Of a stretch of DNA of 45,462 nucleotides, positions 43,167 through 45,462 are shown piece after piece. The notes under the pieces were generated by a model. That model searched no databases. It was not told the DNA's origin and saw nothing but the letters and a program-made list of their open reading frames with translations. The position numbers and the translations under genes were made by a program. Source of the stretch: Hemicentrotus pulcherrimus (Eukaryota; Echinodermata; Echinoidea; Camarodonta; Strongylocentrotidae); NCBI GenBank assembly GCA_003118195.1, contig BEXV01000254.1, forward strand, positions 212,313-257,774, given 5' to 3'. How positions within the stretch are numbered: position 1 is the first letter of the stretch; each line of letters opens with the position of its first letter.

Positions 43167-45462
43167 CAAATCTACACTCCCGCAAAAAAGAGTGTCATCT
43201 GTGTTCCCTTCTAAATTTTTCTATCAGAATTTTCTAACAAGAGTGCTACTTTTCAATATACACATGAGGTTAAACACCCCATGATAAACAAAAGCTTTAA
43301 TTCTATCAAAAATCCAGCAGATTTGACATTACAAATATTAGGCAATTTCCTGCTGTTAAAAAAATGTCTTATATAACTGGAATGTTATATTATGTATCTA
43401 ATTCTTAAATGAAAAGAAAACAATTATCAGTGACTGGTTGCCAATTTCAGAGCTGAAAGCTCATTCACTCATCTCTTAAGAAAATCCTTTTCCTTGATTA
43501 GTTAATACCTTCACTGCCGAGTCGTCTCCAGCAATTTAATATAGCAATATGACTGTAACAAAAGAAAATTGGCACCCTGTAATTAGTTGCACGCGATTTA
43601 GGCTCCTTCCATCTGATGTGCAATGACGGGGCCGTCGTCTCGATTAATACCCTTGACTGAATCAGCCCCAAGATGGAGCCCTCTTTCCGCCTAGTTCACC
43701 CGTCGTCCTTGGGGTTGGATTTAAACCTCTACTATTTCTTCGCCGAGCTCTTTCCAAGGTGTGATATCCTTCAGGATTTGTTTTCTCTTGTTCTGTTTTT
43801 GTTTAGGCAAGTGAGCAGCCGATAACATCTTGCATGTGATGATGATGCATGAGCTTAACCCCATGGATGCCACAAGCCCACAAGCATTGACAAGCATGTG
43901 ACTGAGATCCAAAACTTTGCTAATCAGATTATTCAAGAATATTATTATACAGAATAAAGGCAGGAATCAATCAGCACATGAGCAATTGCATGATTACCTC
44001 AACAATAAAGATTGACATCTGACAGGGAAAAAAGCATCTGTATCTCACTGACTTGTTAAACACTCATTACAGTAAAATATCTATAAATCAATGATTAGTT
44101 GATTATTATATTTATCACTATATCAAAAATGAAAATAAACTACAATACCTATTACATATTGTTACAATAGAGCATCACAATACATCTATGAATTTATGCC
44201 AGATGCTACTGCATAATTTTCAAGTTTGTGTATTGTTGGTACATCACTTTATTGATATTTCAGCAATAAAGGAACAGATATATTTAATATTGCAAAGACA
44301 TCCAAATAAAAATAGAACATAATATGAAAAGCCCAGGACTTAATCTGATTAATGGTCCATGCAGGGCAGCTAACTGAAAGATACAAATCATTAAAAATAG
44401 CGTTTCAAAATCAACAAGGTAGTTCTACAGATTAGGTAGCCACGTAATGTGATTTTAAAATATTGAAAAATACTGAAAAATCTACTGAAAAATCTATCAG
44501 GGGGTAATCCAGTTGTTGCCACATTTTTTTCATGGTTGTTTTTTCCACAATTCAGCAGATGACTACAACAGGATAACAAAATAAATCCTTCAATTCAATT
44601 CAATGATTTCAATGCCACTGGAAAGTCCTGATATTGTCTGTGATTGCCTCTTATTCATTCCCGCTCCCCCAGAAAGTATTATTTATCTGAAGTAAACATA
44701 CAGAAAGTGGAATCATCTTATCCACAGGAAGTTCTTAGTAGAAAACAAATTGCTTTCTTGAATGTGATGGTTCACTTCACAGACTGCCATGAATCTAATC
44801 TTCTTTCCTCATACAATATTACAAGACTTGAGCAGGAGAAAAATTAGGGCAGATATTTTGCCATTAATCACGTGCAAACTAGACAGTGTAATGAGCCATA
44901 GCAGTGGTGTGTTTTATTGCAGCTCTAATTGCTCTCCTCCCTCATTACATATTTAAACATTCACATCTTCACCAATTTTACCCCTGGATTATCCATCGAT
45001 CTGTATCACCTCCTAATATATATATACAGCTGACCAGTATCTCTTAGATCTACGGTATATATTGAGCAAGGACTATCTGTGCCCCCTCTTTCTCTTCCTC
45101 CTTATTCATCTCTAACACATCTATCTCTCCCTCTTTCTTTCTTTCTTGCTCTATATCTCTACATATTATATCACTTTCTCTCTCTACCCCTCTATCATAT
45201 ATTACACACATAAAACTTACAATCTATATAACACCAACAAAAAATCTCACTTTTAGGAAAGCTCAATCTCTTTTAGTATCTTAAACCTTTTCTATCTTTC
45301 TTTTCCTCTTATCGCTTCTATCACTTTCTTTTTTCTTTTGCCTTTCTCTCTCTCCTTAAACACAAACAACATTGTTTCCACTAGAATATGACCCTTCATT
45401 AGATTGTTCAATCAATGATGATAATCACGGCTTGACACTAACAAGCATCCAAAATCTGTGTC
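43167..45462. other. Non-coding end of window
   Basis: No exon recognised on either strand. A CpG-richer stretch lies at 43585-43715, AT-rich sequence follows, and CT/TTTC microsatellite-like tracts occur from about 45080 to 45350. Any MGAT4 5' exon here escaped detection. Confidence 0.4.

Noticed and set aside
43721..43936. Minus-strand frame considered as an MGAT4 upstream exon
   Set aside because: The sequence (KDITPWKELGEEIVEV and similar) does not fit any GnT-IV segment upstream of LEDD.
1..45462. CRISPR array, operon, tRNA or rRNA gene
   Set aside because: The only regular array (39121-39568) has no spacers. The tRNA-like word at 17810-17830 is a SINE B box without a cloverleaf. The gene structure is eukaryotic throughout.

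Overview
The window is AT-rich, intron-rich animal nuclear DNA. Two protein-coding genes can be supported. Coding is confined to short exons with GT/AG boundaries, separated by introns holding many small inverted-repeat elements, SINE-like retroposons, microsatellites and a degraded non-LTR retrotransposon. The repeat types (a SINE ending in a GCGCTATATAAG-type tail, tandem-core elements ending in GGACGGA plus a hairpin, and many palindromic MITEs) suggest a marine invertebrate deuterostome, most likely an echinoderm such as a sea urchin. That assignment is inference. Two single N bases (14924 and 28831) show this is an assembly.

Positions 878-8001, plus strand: a complete nine-exon gene for lysosomal Pro-X carboxypeptidase (PRCP, serine peptidase family S28). 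The spliced protein is 497 residues with Ser182, Asp434 and His459 as the catalytic triad. Its introns contain SINE fragments, a hairpin element, a GAT microsatellite, a 354-bp TTAA-flanked MITE and a 91-bp tandem duplication.

Positions about 8002-17063: the PRCP 3' UTR (AATAAA at 8451), then sequence between the two convergent genes. It should include the unresolved terminal coding exon and 3' UTR of the second gene, besides a MITE copy, a Helitron-like end and a 126-bp palindrome.

Positions 17064-35645, minus strand: six consecutive exons (276 codons, all phases compatible) of a GnT-IV N-acetylglucosaminyltransferase (MGAT4A/B type). They run from the LEDD metal-binding motif to the ILSE end of the C-terminal lectin-like domain. 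One intron is 11 kb. The 5' exons were not found up to 45462 and probably lie outside the window; the last few codons are ambiguous.

Positions 35646-45462: presumed upstream intron of MGAT4. It holds a non-LTR reverse-transcriptase relic, a 22-unit 20-bp minisatellite rich in homeodomain-like TAATC cores, a CpG-richer unique block, and a tandem-core element with about 157-bp monomers.

The two genes act in different compartments (lysosome and Golgi) and nothing indicates joint function; they simply converge tail to tail.
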